The notes: generated by a model not told the origin, from the letters alone. A DNA stretch of 64,000 bases from Desulfobacter sp. (GCA_028768525.1 CP054837.1:4026001-4090000), one strand, 5' to 3'; positions 9,748 to 19,748 are shown, counted from the first letter of the stretch. Program-made: numbers and translations.

Positions 9748-10785
9748 CTACAGAGTTAAGGCTTTAGCCCATTTCACCAATGAATAATATTTTGAATGGG
9801 CTTTTTCTAAAAGCCCCATTTTTATCAGGACAGCAGAAGGCAGAATAAATTTCCAATACATTGATAAATATAAATATTGTGAATTGTTTTTTAAGTTGAT
9901 TCTTTCAACAATGATTGGGGCAATAGAATAATATTCATCTATTTGACGCCGGCCTGTTTTTGTTTTCATCAGGTAATTATCACGAAATTTCCGCAGTGTC
10001 CTGAGCTCCCAGCAGTCATCATCCAGTCCGATATGGCCACAGACTGCGGTTGTAAGGAAGCATCCAGGGTCGCATCTTTTGTTATCTGCTCTCAATTTTT
10101 CTGCCAAGTATTTAGGCTTCGCTTCTGAATAGGCTCTTAAAATACCATTGACGTCATACTTTCGTGAAAACAAGGTCTGGCCGTCAGCGGAGAACTCTAT
10201 TTCTAAAGGATTCGCCCCTTCTCCCAAAAAGCGGTTTAATTCGTCATCCTCAAGTGAAAATGTACCGGTGCCATACGCTTTAATCACCGTATACAGTCCT
10301 CTTGTCCCTTTTCTCCTTAAGGTTAGGCGAACCTCCGCCATACCTGAAACACCATCTAAAATCGGTGTTCTATAATACCCGTCTTTTGCATAATCGACTT
10401 TATATCGCGCATCATATCTTGCTGCTTTCGTTTCAAAAAAACGAGGGGTACGTATGGATATCCATGGTGTATTTGAAATTGAAGTGTCATAGTTGAATGT
10501 CAGGTGTAAAAAACTATTTATACCCGCTTTTTCACCTCGATACTTATGAGATTGGGATTTGAAAAATAGTTTCAAATCTTCCGTATACCGTTGCGAAGGG
10601 CTCCTTTTACCATCCTTGATTTCAATGGCTTTTCCATCCCATTTCGCACGCCAGCCATTTCGAACAATTTCTCCTGACTCACAACGTGGCAGGTCGGAAG
10701 CAAATGTAGATCCACCATAAGCAAGCAGCATTGTGCCATAGGAGCACAATGACAAAAACCGTCTACGACTGCATTTAGATTTCAT
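9748..10785 (-). CDS. Tat-signal protein with C-terminal CFI-box domain
   Basis: A 345-residue protein of unknown function. The N-terminus has a twin-arginine motif (SRRRFL) followed by a hydrophobic stretch and a small-residue cleavage region, so export by Tat is likely. The last ~100 residues match the CFI-box architecture: a cysteine pair around CFLTTAVCG, then LRTLRKFRDNYL, then Y-Y-x-x-A-P, which is common at the C-terminus of diverse secreted and membrane proteins of deltaproteobacteria. The start at 10785 is preferred because AAGGA lies 6 bases upstream. The gene is AT-rich relative to neighbours and ends in TAG. Confidence 0.6.
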   Translation of the reverse strand: MKSKCSRRRFLSLCSYGTMLLAYGGSTFASDLPRCESGEIVRNGWRAKWDGKAIEIKDGKRSPSQRYTEDLKLFFKSQSHKYRGEKAGINSFLHLTFNYDTSISNTPWISIRTPRFFETKAARYDARYKVDYAKDGYYRTPILDGVSGMAEVRLTLRRKGTRGLYTVIKAYGTGTFSLEDDELNRFLGEGANPLEIEFSADGQTLFSRKYDVNGILRAYSEAKPKYLAEKLRADNKRCDPGCFLTTAVCGHIGLDDDCWELRTLRKFRDNYLMKTKTGRRQIDEYYSIAPIIVERINLKNNSQYLYLSMYWKFILPSAVLIKMGLLEKAHSKYYSLVKWAKALTL

Positions 10786-11287
10786 ATCCATTCCTTCGTA
10801 TTAAAGTAATAATATAATGCGTGAAGTTTGGGCTCTCCCGTTACTTGGTTGAATAACCGATGATTCCGGTAATTTTGTTGACACCCAACGGCTGAAAGAA
10901 CTGAAAGAGAGGTCGGGTGAAAATTCGAAATTCAATTAAATTGAAGATTTAACTGACATAATTCTCAATTGCAAGGAAAATCATACCTTGGAATACGATG
11001 GCCTTAATAATTTAATGGAAGCCTCCATCCGTGCCGCGGCCAGGCGTTACCGGCAATAAAATAAATCTGCCCCTTATCTTCATTTTCAAGGCATTCGGCC
11101 TGTTTCCCCACTAATCAATCCCTCCCAGTGCGCGGCCCTGGATGGTCCGATGACCCAGGAGTGCATCCCGGACCGGCGGTGCCGGGCAGGCGGGGTATTT
11201 TGCGTTTTGCCGATATTGACATAACGAATTTTTGCGTGATATATCAAGACTTTTTACGGTCTACCATAAATAAAAGGTGAATTTACC
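10786..11287. other. Intergenic region with a possible gene remnant
   Basis: About 500 bases lie between the divergently placed CFI-box gene and formate dehydrogenase. From about 10869 to 11059 one plus-strand frame reads as protein-like sequence (rich in Lys, Glu, Leu, ending near AAARRYRQ), but it is broken by an in-frame TAA at about 10937-10939 and has no convincing start, so it may be a decayed small gene. The right end holds the formate dehydrogenase promoter candidate. No tRNA or repeat was recognised. Confidence 0.4.
11216..11245 (+). promoter_or_regulatory. Candidate sigma-70 promoter of formate dehydrogenase
   Basis: A perfect TTGACA (-35, 11216-11221) is followed after 18 bases by TATATC (-10, 11240-11245). 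A transcript starting near 11252 would give a leader of about 35 bases with AGGTGA shortly before the ATG at 11288. No regulator site was recognised nearby. Confidence 0.45.
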
Positions 11288-13357
11288 ATGCAATATGAAT
11301 GTATCAGAACCACCTGCCCCTACTGCGGGTGCGGCTGCCAGATGCTGCTGGAGGTGACCGACGGCAGGCTGACCAATACCCTGCCCCTGAAAGACGGGGA
11401 AATGAACCAGGGCAAGCTGTGCATCAAAGGGCATACCGCCCATGAATTTGTCCACAGCGAGGACCGCCTCACCCGGCCCCTGATCCGGAAAAACGGCCGG
11501 CTTGAGCCGGTTGGATGGGAGGAGGCCTTTGCGTGCGTGGTCTCCGGATTCTCCAGAATAAAAGCGGCCCACGGGGGCGACGCCATCGGCGCGTTCAGTT
11601 GCGCCAGAAGCACCAATGAAGAGAATTATGCATTCCAGAAACTGGTACGGGCCGGTTTCGGCACCAATAATATCGATCACTGCGCCCGGCTATGACATGC
11701 GCCGACAGTGGCAGGTCTTGCCGCTGCGTTCGGAAGCGGGGCCATGACGAACTCCATCGAGGAGATCGCCCATGCCGACTGCCTCCTTGTGGTGGGGTCC
11801 AATACCACCGAAGCCCATCCCCTGATCGCCCACCGGATGTTCAGGGCCAAGGAAAGGGGGGCGACGCTCATTGTGGTGGATCCCCGGAAAATCCAGCTGG
11901 CCCGGATGGCGGACATCCATGTCCGGCTGAAATTCGGAACGGACATCGCCTTTATCAACGGGGTGATGAACGAGATTATCCAGAACGACTGGCATGACAG
12001 GGCATTCATTGAAGAGCGGACCGAAAATTTTGAGGCCCTTGCCCGAACCCTTGGGGCCTACCCGGTTGAAAGGGCGGCTGAACTGAGCGGGGTGCCTGAA
12101 GAAACCATTAGGGCCGTTGCAAAACACTTCTCCCGGGCCGGGAACGCCAGCATCTGCTACACCCTGGGGATTACCGAGCACGCCCACGGGGTGAACAATG
12201 TGAAAACCCTGGCCAACCTGTCCATGCTCACCGGCCAGATCGGAAAACCCTCCGCCGGGGTCAATCCCCTGAGGGGACAGAATAATGTCCAGGGGGCCTG
12301 CGACATGGGAGCCCTGCCCAATGTATACCCCGGTTACCAGGCGGTAACCGATGACGGCGCCCGGGAAAAATTCCAGAATGCCTGGGACAGGCCCCTGTCC
12401 GGCCGATTGGGCAAAACCATCCCTGAAATCATGGACGGCCTGATCCAGGGGTCACTCCGGGGGCTGTTCATTTTCGGGGAAAATTCCGTGGAGGGAGACC
12501 CCAATACCTCCCATGTCCGCAAGGCCCTGGATGCTGCAGAATTTTTAGTGGTGCAGGATATTTTCCTCACCTCAACGGCAGAGATGGCGGATGTGGTGCT
12601 GCCCGGCGCCTGCTGGGCCGAGGTGGACGGCACTTTCACCAACAGCGAACGGCGGGTGCAGCGGGTGAGAAAGGCGGTGGAACCGCCGGGCCGGGCCATG
12701 CCCAACTGGCAGATTTTCTCAGAACTGGGAAGGCGCATGGGGCTTTCCATGCCCTATGGCGCTGCCGGGGATATCTTTGATGAAATGGCCGGACTGACCC
12801 CCAGTTTTGCGGGCATCAGCTACGACCGCATCGCGCACATCGGGCTGCAGTGGCCCTGCCCGACACCGGACCATCCCGGGACCGCCTTTCTTCACCATGG
12901 CCGGTTCACCCGGGGCAAAGGGCTTTTCCACAGCGTGGAATACAGCCCCTCAAAAGAACTGCCGGACAGCTCATTTCCTTTTATTTTGACCACGGGGCGC
13001 CGTTATGTCCACTACAATACCAGTTCCATGACCGGAAGATGCCCCTCCCTTCAAAGGGAGATGGGCGATCCCATGGCCCAGATGAATGTGGCGGACGCCT
13101 TAAAAATGGGGATTGCCACGGGGGATAATATCTGTGTCACCTCCCGGCGGGGAAGGGTGGTTACCCCGGTAAAAGCCGACGACACCGTCCCCCGGGGGGC
13201 TATTTTCATGGATTTTCATTTTGTCCACGCCAACTCCAATAACCTGCTGGGAACCTTTTTGGACCCGGTGTCCAACACACCGGATTACAAGGTCTGCGCC
13301 GTGAATATAGAAAAATGCGCCAGCCCTGATTCACCGGTCACCGTAAAAAGCGCTTGA
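11288..13357 (+). CDS. fdhF: Selenocysteine formate dehydrogenase, FdhF-type catalytic subunit
   Basis: A 689-residue molybdopterin oxidoreductase that oxidises formate to CO2 (or the reverse). The N-terminal [4Fe-4S] ligands are C10, C13, C17 and C46 in the CPYCGCGC context. The frame contains TGA at codon 136 (11693-11695) inside NNIDHCARL-U-HAPTVAGL, exactly the position of Sec140 in E. coli FdhF, and continues in frame to TGA at 13355-13357. A SECIS hairpin follows. The length is close to E. coli FdhF (715). It stands alone, with no Fe-S or cytochrome partner subunits here, and two terminators follow. No signal peptide, so cytoplasmic. Electron partner unknown; ferredoxin or a hydrogenase encoded elsewhere is possible. 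Confidence 0.93.
11693..11726 (+). promoter_or_regulatory. UGA selenocysteine codon and bacterial SECIS element
   Basis: The in-frame TGA is at 11693-11695. Ten bases later an 8-bp stem (11706-11713 with 11719-11726, one T-G wobble) closes a GGTCT loop. E. coli fdhF has the same apical GGUCU loop at the same distance from its UGA, where it binds SelB. Position, stem and loop all agree, which separates this from a nonsense mutation. Confidence 0.9.
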
Positions 13358-13522
13358 TATTTATTGGGGGGCTGTATATAAGATCACATCTTTATTGGAG
13401 GATTAATTTGACACATCGGAATACAGACAGGCAGGCCTATTATTATTGCGGATATTATCCATATCCGGCTGCCGTGGTGTTTCCATGATAAAATAGATTC
13501 CATATAAAAATCGACGAACATA

Positions 13523-13557
13523 AATGCCGCGGGCCGGAAGCGCCTGCGGCATTTTTT
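13523..13557 (+). terminator. Rho-independent terminator after formate dehydrogenase
   Basis: AATGCCGC at 13523-13530 pairs with GCGGCATT at 13545-13552 around a GC-rich loop, followed by a T-run. It lies about 165 bases downstream of the formate dehydrogenase stop; the gap contains no recognisable gene. Confidence 0.7.
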
Positions 13558-13565
13558 ATTTTTAA

Positions 13566-13604
13566 GGGCTGCAGCGGGTTTCCGGGCTGCAGCCCTTTTT
13601 TTTT
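13566..13604 (+). terminator. Second terminator, just before tyrS
   Basis: GGGCTGCAG (13566-13574) pairs perfectly with CTGCAGCCC (13587-13595), followed by nine T residues. Because it sits only about 25 bases ahead of tyrS it could also act as an attenuator, but no T-box specifier or anti-terminator was seen. Confidence 0.75.
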
Positions 13605-13629
13605 ATTTTTTACCGGAGGCCTATTGAAA

Positions 13630-14916
13630 ATGAATGTATTAAGAATTTTAAAAGAGCGGGGATTCATTGAGAACCAGACCCATGATGCGGAGCTTGAGGA
13701 TCATTTAAACACCGGGGGGAGGCGTTGTTACATCGGGTTCGACCCCACGGCGGACAGCCTTCATGTGGGCCATCTCATCCCCATCATGTCCCTGGCCCAC
13801 ATGCAGCGCTGCGGCCACCGCCCCATCGCCCTGGTGGGGGGCGGCACCGGCAGGATCGGCGACCCCAGCGGAAAGACCGAGATGCGGCAGATGATGACCC
13901 TTGAAACCATTGAAAACAATGTGCAGGCCATCAAAGGCCAATTGTCCCATTTTATTGATTTCGGCGGGGACGGGGCTGTTCTGGCCAATAATGCGGACTG
14001 GCTGGCCGGCCTGGAGTACATTCCCTTTTTACGGGATATCGGCAGGCATTTTTCCATTAACCGCATGGTCAAGGCGGAAAGCTACCGCCAGCGCATTGAG
14101 TCCGAAGCGGGGTTGAGTTTCATTGAGTTCAATTACATGCTTCTCCAGGCCTATGATTTTTTAAATCTCTTCGACACCCGGGGCTGCATGCTCCAGATGG
14201 GGGGCAGCGACCAGTGGGGAAATATCCTGGCCGGGGTGGAGCTGGTCCGGAAAACCAGGGCCCAGACCGTATTCGGCATCACCTTTAAGCTGATCACAAA
14301 AAGCGACGGCACCAAAATGGGGAAAACCGCCGGCGGCGCGGTATGGCTGGATCCGGAGAAGACGTCTCCCTATGATTACTACCAGTTCTGGATCAATACG
14401 GGAGACCTGGATGTGGAAAAGTTTCTGGCCCTTTTTACCTTTCTGCCCATGGCGGAGATCCGGCAGGTGGGCAGCCTCTCGGGGGCCGGCATCAACCAGG
14501 CCAAAGAGATCCTTGCCTTTGAGGCCACCCGCCTGGCCCACGGCAGGGACGCGGCGTTGGACGCCCGAACCGCCGCTGCCGCCGCCTTTGGCAGCCGGGA
14601 TTTGTCCGGGGAGATTCTGCCCTCCTCCGCCATCCCCAGGAGCGGCGCCGGGGATGTCTCCGCCGGCCTGCCCACCACCTGCATCCCCCAAGGCGATCTT
14701 GCGGCCGGTATCCCCGCCTACCAGCTCTTTCACCGGGCAGGCCTAGCCAGATCAGCAGGGGAGGCCCGCCGTCTCATCGGCCAGGGCGGTGCCTATATCA
14801 ACGGTGAAAAGGTCGTGGCATTTGACCAGGCCGTGGGCGCCGTCCATCTGAAGGATGGTGAAATGATGCTGCGGGCCGGGAAAAAGAGATACCACAGGAT
14901 TACCCCTGAGGTTTAA
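13630..14916 (+). CDS. tyrS: Tyrosyl-tRNA synthetase
   Basis: A class I aminoacyl-tRNA synthetase of about 428 residues that charges tRNA-Tyr. It has the HIGH-type motif HVGH after GFDPTADSL, the tyrosine-pocket GGSDQWGN, the KMSKS-type GTKMGK, and a C-terminal S4-like RNA-binding domain (ARRLIGQGGAYING). ATG 13630 is chosen, with GGAGG 10 bases upstream; TTG at 13624 with 4-base spacing is an alternative. It is monocistronic, converging on the ABC exporter genes with only ten bases between the stop codons. Confidence 0.96.
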   Translation: MNVLRILKERGFIENQTHDAELEDHLNTGGRRCYIGFDPTADSLHVGHLIPIMSLAHMQRCGHRPIALVGGGTGRIGDPSGKTEMRQMMTLETIENNVQAIKGQLSHFIDFGGDGAVLANNADWLAGLEYIPFLRDIGRHFSINRMVKAESYRQRIESEAGLSFIEFNYMLLQAYDFLNLFDTRGCMLQMGGSDQWGNILAGVELVRKTRAQTVFGITFKLITKSDGTKMGKTAGGAVWLDPEKTSPYDYYQFWINTGDLDVEKFLALFTFLPMAEIRQVGSLSGAGINQAKEILAFEATRLAHGRDAALDARTAAAAAFGSRDLSGEILPSSAIPRSGAGDVSAGLPTTCIPQGDLAAGIPAYQLFHRAGLARSAGEARRLIGQGGAYINGEKVVAFDQAVGAVHLKDGEMMLRAGKKRYHRITPEV

Positions 14917-14926
14917 CCGTTCGGGG

Positions 14927-16729
14927 TTAAATGGTTTCTTTTTTCAGCAGCATGGCATATTCCCCGTTCTGGGCGGCCAGGGCGGCATGGCTGCCCTGTT
15001 CCACCACCTTGCCCTGTTTGAGCACCAGGATATTGCCGCATTCCCGCACCGTGGAGAGGCGGTGGGCGATGATGATGGCCAGCCGCCCTTCCATGAGTTT
15101 GTTCATGGCGTCATGGACCTGGGTTTCCGACTGGGAATCCATGTAGGAGGTGGCCTCGTCAAAAATGATGAGGTCCGGGTTGAATGCAAAGGCCCGGGCA
15201 ATGCAGACCAGCTGCTTCTCGCCGGAGGACAGCGGCCGCCCCCCTTCGCTGAGTTTGGTATCCAGGCCTGAAAATTTATCAAAGAGAAAACCACAGTTCG
15301 CCCTGTGCAGGGCCGCCCTCAGGTCATCATCATTTTTCCCGGCAGCCGGGGAGATGTTTTCCCTCACCGTGCCGGAAAACAGGATGGGATCCTGCATGAC
15401 CAGGGCGGTCCGGCGGCGTATATCCCGGATATCCATATTCTGGTGGGGCTGTCTGTTGATGCGGATGATCCCCATGTCCGGCCGGTAAAAACCCGTGATC
15501 AAATTGATAATGGAGCTTTTACCGGAGCCGGTCCGGCCCACAATGCCAAGGGACCTGCCTTTATCCAGGGTGAATCCGATTTTTTCGAGTACCGGCACGT
15601 CGGGGGTGTAGGAGAAAGTTACGTCCTCAAATTCCAGCCGGTCGATGCCGGTCAGGGCGGCCGCCCGGTCCGATAGCCGGTGGCGGGCCCTGGGGGTGCG
15701 CAGCACAGTGATGATCCGTTCTGCAGAGGCCAGGGCGTTCTGGAGAAGGTTGAACTTTTCCGACAGCTCCCGCAGCGGCCTGAAAAACAGCTTCATATAG
15801 GAAAGGAAGGCCACCAGTTCCCCCAGGGTCATCACCTCTCCGGCAACGGAATAGGAACCGGCCCAGATGATCACGGCCGTGGACATCACCCCTAAAAATC
15901 CGATCATGGGCATGAATACCGCAAATACCCGGATCTGGGCCATGGCCGCGTTGAAATGGGCATGGTTCAGGGCGTGAAATTCCCTGACGAACCGCTGCCG
16001 GGCCGTGTTTGTCTGGATGGTTTTTATGCCGGTGATCCCTTCTGAAAACCGGTGGTTGATTTCGGAAATTTTCTGCCGGATGGTTCTGAATACATTGCGC
16101 AGCACCCGGGAGAAGTAGGCGATGGCCAGAACAATCACCGGGATGATCAGGCTCAGGTACAGGGCCAGCCGAGCGTTGATGGTAAAGAGGATGGCAAAGA
16201 CACCGGCCATGAGCAGCAGGTCCTTGAAGATAAATACCAGGATGCTGGTGAACATCTCGTTCATGTTTTCGATGTCCCCGGCCACCCGGGCCACCAGCCG
16301 GCCCGAGGCGTTTTTATCGTAATAGGAGACCGGCAGCCCGGTCATGTGGGAAAAGAGTACGATCCGCAGGTTGAGAATTATTTTCTGCCCCGAGTATTCC
16401 ATGAACAGGGTCTGGCAGAAATCCAGGGTAAAGCCCCCGACAATCACCAGGCCGAAGAGGATACAAAAGGTGGTGAAGCTTGTGATCTGAAGGCCCAAAA
16501 AAGATAGGCCCGCAGTATCCCCCGCCGGGATGATAAATCCGTCAATGGCCTTCTGGGTGAGGGTGGGCAGCAGCAGTTCGAAACCGGTAACCATGAACAC
16601 CAGCAGGGTGGTCAGCCCCAGCATCCAGGCATAGGGCCTGACATGGGGGAGCAGTTCCCTGAACAGGGTGAGGTCGGCCAGGCGCACCTTTTTTTCTTCG
16701 GCCCCGGGAAATCCCTTTGCATCAGACAT
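14927..16729 (-). CDS. ABC exporter half-transporter, canonical subunit
   Basis: A 600-residue fusion of six membrane helices and an ATPase domain. Walker A reads GRTGSGKSS, the signature is the MdlB/LmrD-like SSGEKQ form, and Walker B ends in DEA with a catalytic glutamate. With the upstream gene it should form a heterodimeric type IV exporter, probably for a lipid, peptide or hydrophobic compound. ATG 16729 is chosen because GAGGAGG precedes it; it overlaps the previous gene by eight bases, indicating translational coupling. Confidence 0.9.
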   Translation of the reverse strand: MSDAKGFPGAEEKKVRLADLTLFRELLPHVRPYAWMLGLTTLLVFMVTGFELLLPTLTQKAIDGFIIPAGDTAGLSFLGLQITSFTTFCILFGLVIVGGFTLDFCQTLFMEYSGQKIILNLRIVLFSHMTGLPVSYYDKNASGRLVARVAGDIENMNEMFTSILVFIFKDLLLMAGVFAILFTINARLALYLSLIIPVIVLAIAYFSRVLRNVFRTIRQKISEINHRFSEGITGIKTIQTNTARQRFVREFHALNHAHFNAAMAQIRVFAVFMPMIGFLGVMSTAVIIWAGSYSVAGEVMTLGELVAFLSYMKLFFRPLRELSEKFNLLQNALASAERIITVLRTPRARHRLSDRAAALTGIDRLEFEDVTFSYTPDVPVLEKIGFTLDKGRSLGIVGRTGSGKSSIINLITGFYRPDMGIIRINRQPHQNMDIRDIRRRTALVMQDPILFSGTVRENISPAAGKNDDDLRAALHRANCGFLFDKFSGLDTKLSEGGRPLSSGEKQLVCIARAFAFNPDLIIFDEATSYMDSQSETQVHDAMNKLMEGRLAIIIAHRLSTVRECGNILVLKQGKVVEQGSHAALAAQNGEYAMLLKKETI

Positions 16730-18449
16730 GGGCGTCCTCCTCAAACTGCTGGACCCTGAAGGATTCCCTGTAAAAGGTGTTTGTCTCCTTTAGTTCCTCG
16801 TGGGTGCCGGCGGCGGCGATTTTTCCTTTATCCAGAATATAGATCCGGTGACAGGCCGCCAGGGCCGATAGCCGGTGGGAGACCATGACCAGTGCCGATT
16901 GCGGATTCATTTCAAATATGCCGGTGATCACTTTCTGGGCGGTCTGGGTATCCAGCTGGCTGACCGGATCGTCCAGGAGGATCACCGGCTTGTCCGTGAC
17001 AAGGGTCCGGGCCAGGGCCACCCGCTGCTTCTGGCCCCCGGAGAGGGTGACGCCCCGTTCCCCCACCACCGTGTCGAGGCCGTCGGGCATGCGGGCCAGG
17101 GTTTCCTCAAGGTCGCAGAGCCGGATCACCCGGTGCAGCTGGTCCCTGTCCGCGGCCCGGCCCATGAGAATATTCTCCTCAAGGGTGCCGGAAAATAGAA
17201 AGGGCTCCTGGGCCATGAGGGAAATCCGGCGGCGGAGAAATTCCGGATCCAGGTCTTTGAGCCGGCGGCCGTCAAGGCGGATTTCGCCCTGGTCCGGATC
17301 GTACAGCCTGGGGATGAGCTGGATCAGGCTGGTCTTGCCCGATCCGGGCGGGCCGGTGATGCCGATGCGGCGGCCCGCCCGGATATCCATGGAGATATCA
17401 GAGAGAACCGGGGCCGCCCCCCCATAGGAAAAGCAGACATTTGCCAGTTCAATATTTCCCTCAACCCGGTCGATGGTCTCCGGGGCGCTGGGCGTGTCAA
17501 TGCCGGGTTCGGCGTTGAGCAGGGTCCTGATCCGATTCAGGGAAGCCATGCCCCGCTGGAAGAGATTGGTCATCCAGCCGATGGCGATGACGGGCCAGGC
17601 AAGGATTCCCAGATATTGGATAAAGGCCACCAGGTCCCCGGGGCTGATGGCTTTATGTATTACTAAAAAACCGCCGTAGCCGACGATGATCAGGGTGGAC
17701 AGGTTAAAGAAAAGACCGAGCATGGGCCGGAGCAGGGCGTTGACCACGGCCCGTTTCAGGTTTTTTCTGAAATAGTCCCTGGAGGCCGTCTCAACCTTGT
17801 CCTGAATCACCGGTTCGAAGTTAAAGACCTTGATGACCCGGATGCCGAAAAAGCCTTCCCGGATCTGCTCGGTAAGGGCGGAAAATGCCTCCTGGGCCGT
17901 GCGGTGGAAAAGGTGCATTTTTTTGCCCAGAAACTTGGTGGTCAGGACCAGGAAGGGCATGGGAATCAGGGTCAGCAAGGTGAGTTTGGGGCTGGTCCAG
18001 ACCATGATGGTGATGCAGGCGCTCCCCAGGAGGATGGTGTCCACCAGGGCGATGATGCCGAAACCGAAGGCCATGCGTACGTGGTTGATGTCCGAGGTGG
18101 CATGGGCCATGATATCCCCGGTTTTGGTCTTGTCGTAATAGGCCTGGTCCAGGGAGAGCACATGTTCGTACAGGCTGTCCCGGATCCCCCGTTCCAGGTC
18201 CCGGGCCGCCCCCATGAGCAGGATCCGCCACCCGTAGCGCAGCAGGGCCATGAAGATCCCCAGGCCCACAATGATCAGGCATTGGACCATCAGTACCTGG
18301 CGGTCCAGCCCGGCCGCCGCCAGGGTGTCTACGGCCCGTTTGACGATCTGGGGCACCCCTAGCTGGGCCAGGTCCACGGCGATCATGCAGAGGATGCCGC
18401 CCATGATTCGGACAAGATTTTTTTTGAAATAGGGAAGGATCAGTTCCAC
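16722..18449 (-). CDS. ABC exporter half-transporter, partner with altered Walker B
   Basis: A 575-residue transmembrane plus ATPase protein. Walker A is GPPGSGKTS, the signature is LSGGQKQR, but Walker B ends in DDP, with Asp instead of the catalytic Glu. This asymmetry is usual in heterodimeric exporters (MdlAB, LmrCD, TmrAB), where one ATP site is degenerate. Start is GTG 18449 with AGGAG 8 bases upstream. First gene of the two-gene leftward operon. Confidence 0.9.
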   Translation of the reverse strand: MELILPYFKKNLVRIMGGILCMIAVDLAQLGVPQIVKRAVDTLAAAGLDRQVLMVQCLIIVGLGIFMALLRYGWRILLMGAARDLERGIRDSLYEHVLSLDQAYYDKTKTGDIMAHATSDINHVRMAFGFGIIALVDTILLGSACITIMVWTSPKLTLLTLIPMPFLVLTTKFLGKKMHLFHRTAQEAFSALTEQIREGFFGIRVIKVFNFEPVIQDKVETASRDYFRKNLKRAVVNALLRPMLGLFFNLSTLIIVGYGGFLVIHKAISPGDLVAFIQYLGILAWPVIAIGWMTNLFQRGMASLNRIRTLLNAEPGIDTPSAPETIDRVEGNIELANVCFSYGGAAPVLSDISMDIRAGRRIGITGPPGSGKTSLIQLIPRLYDPDQGEIRLDGRRLKDLDPEFLRRRISLMAQEPFLFSGTLEENILMGRAADRDQLHRVIRLCDLEETLARMPDGLDTVVGERGVTLSGGQKQRVALARTLVTDKPVILLDDPVSQLDTQTAQKVITGIFEMNPQSALVMVSHRLSALAACHRIYILDKGKIAAAGTHEELKETNTFYRESFRVQQFEEDAHV

Positions 18450-18818
18450 GCATCAACTCCTGAAACAGCAGGTCACCACACCTGCAGTAATTAGATAAAC
18501 AGCGCCGGTTCGGAAAAAGATAAGACATTGAAGCTGTAATTTCAATGGGGGGATGTCTAGTGACCCGGGCCCCAAGAATTTTTTGCTTTTCAAAGTCTGT
18601 TTGTGTAATATGAGCCCATTAAACCGAAATCAAAGATTCGTGTTCGTGCCTTTCAGATTTGCTGGCAACAAAAGTATCACCCATGTGAGAACCGGCGGGG
18701 CATTAATGCTGATGTGGGGTTTTCAATGCATGTCAGCCGGCAACTCCCTGATCTTGTTTCAATTCTTAACAAGGCCATTGACAGCATCCCGGCCCGACTG
18801 GATCACAAAGGGGGGAGA
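18450..18818. other. Intergenic region between ABC exporter and response regulator
   Basis: About 370 bases between divergent genes. A plausible plus-strand promoter is TTGCTT (18583-18588), 17 bases, TAATAT (18606-18611). An upstream in-frame ATG at 18726 could extend the response regulator by 31 residues. No other gene is supported. Confidence 0.4.
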
Positions 18819-19748
18819 ATGGACCGGGCCAGAATACTCATCGTCGAAGGGGACCGGTGCTTGGCGGCCGACCTGGAAGATCGCCTGACAGCAATGGAAT
18901 ATGAGGTATGCGGCAATGTCGCCTCGGAAAAAGAGGCCCTGACAGCTGCCGAACGGACCCGGCCGGACCTCGCTGTGATGGATGTCGGCATCCGGCGCAT
19001 TGAGGCCGGGGTTTCCCTGGCCCGGATTCTGGACAAGCGGTTTGCCATTCCGGTCATATACCTGACCGCACCCATGGATGACATGACAATTGGGCGGGTA
19101 AAGCAGACGGCCCCCATGGCCTGTCTGGCCAAACCTTTCAGCCCCGACGACCTCAAGGCCGCCATAGAGGTCAGCCTTTTCCGGAAAACTAGGGATCTGA
19201 TACAGAAAAAATCCCTTGAAAGACTTGAGGAAAAGATGATTTACCGGTCCCGCAAACTGTACGCGGAGATCCTGGAGCGGAAAAAAATAGAGACCCGGCT
19301 TAAACGGGCCGTGGAGGAATTGGAAAATGCAAACAGGGCCCTTGCCGCCATGGTGGATACCCGCGAAATCGAAATCCAGGCCATCCGGGAGACCATTCGA
19401 TCCCGCCTGGAACAGCGTGTCCTGCCTTATATCTCGGCCCTTGAGGAGGAGGTGGCCGGCAGAGAGCCTGAAACCACCACTATAGGGTTGCTGAAAGGGG
19501 CGGTGATGAAGACCGTGCCAATAAAAAAATATTCCATCCCGCCTTTCCAGGACAGTCTCTCCCCCAGGGAGCTTAAGATCGTCGATCTGATCAAGGAGGG
19601 GAAATCGACCAAACAGATCAGCCGGTATATGAATATATCACCCGGCACCGTTTCCGCCTATCGGAACAAGATCAGAAAGAAACTGGGACTGATCAATACC
19701 AAGACGAATCTTCGCAGCTTTCTGGCAATCGGCCGGGTCTCAGCATAG
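18819..19748 (+). CDS. Response regulator: receiver, coiled coil and LuxR-type HTH
   Basis: A protein of about 309 residues. The receiver domain has the acidic pair E10/D12, phospho-acceptor Asp55 (LAVMDVG), Thr73 and Lys105 (CLAKPF). A helical, charged region (about 125-215) likely forms a coiled coil, and the C-terminus is a LuxR/GerE helix-turn-helix with the typical LSPRELKIVDLIKEG and STKQIS segments. It should act as a DNA-binding response regulator. No kinase is adjacent. The ATG is preceded by a GGGGAG-like site; longer starts at 18726 or 18714 are possible. Ends in TAG. Confidence 0.85.
   Translation: MDRARILIVEGDRCLAADLEDRLTAMEYEVCGNVASEKEALTAAERTRPDLAVMDVGIRRIEAGVSLARILDKRFAIPVIYLTAPMDDMTIGRVKQTAPMACLAKPFSPDDLKAAIEVSLFRKTRDLIQKKSLERLEEKMIYRSRKLYAEILERKKIETRLKRAVEELENANRALAAMVDTREIEIQAIRETIRSRLEQRVLPYISALEEEVAGREPETTTIGLLKGAVMKTVPIKKYSIPPFQDSLSPRELKIVDLIKEGKSTKQISRYMNISPGTVSAYRNKIRKKLGLINTKTNLRSFLAIGRVSA

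Noticed and set aside
11693..11695. Formate dehydrogenase seen as a pseudogene broken by TGA
   Set aside because: The TGA is at the catalytic Sec position, the frame is intact on both sides and a SECIS hairpin follows.
14912..14931. Inverted repeat TTTAACC/GGTTAAA as a terminator between tyrS and the ABC genes
   Set aside because: The stem is weak and AT-rich, it overlaps both stop codons and has no proper T-run.
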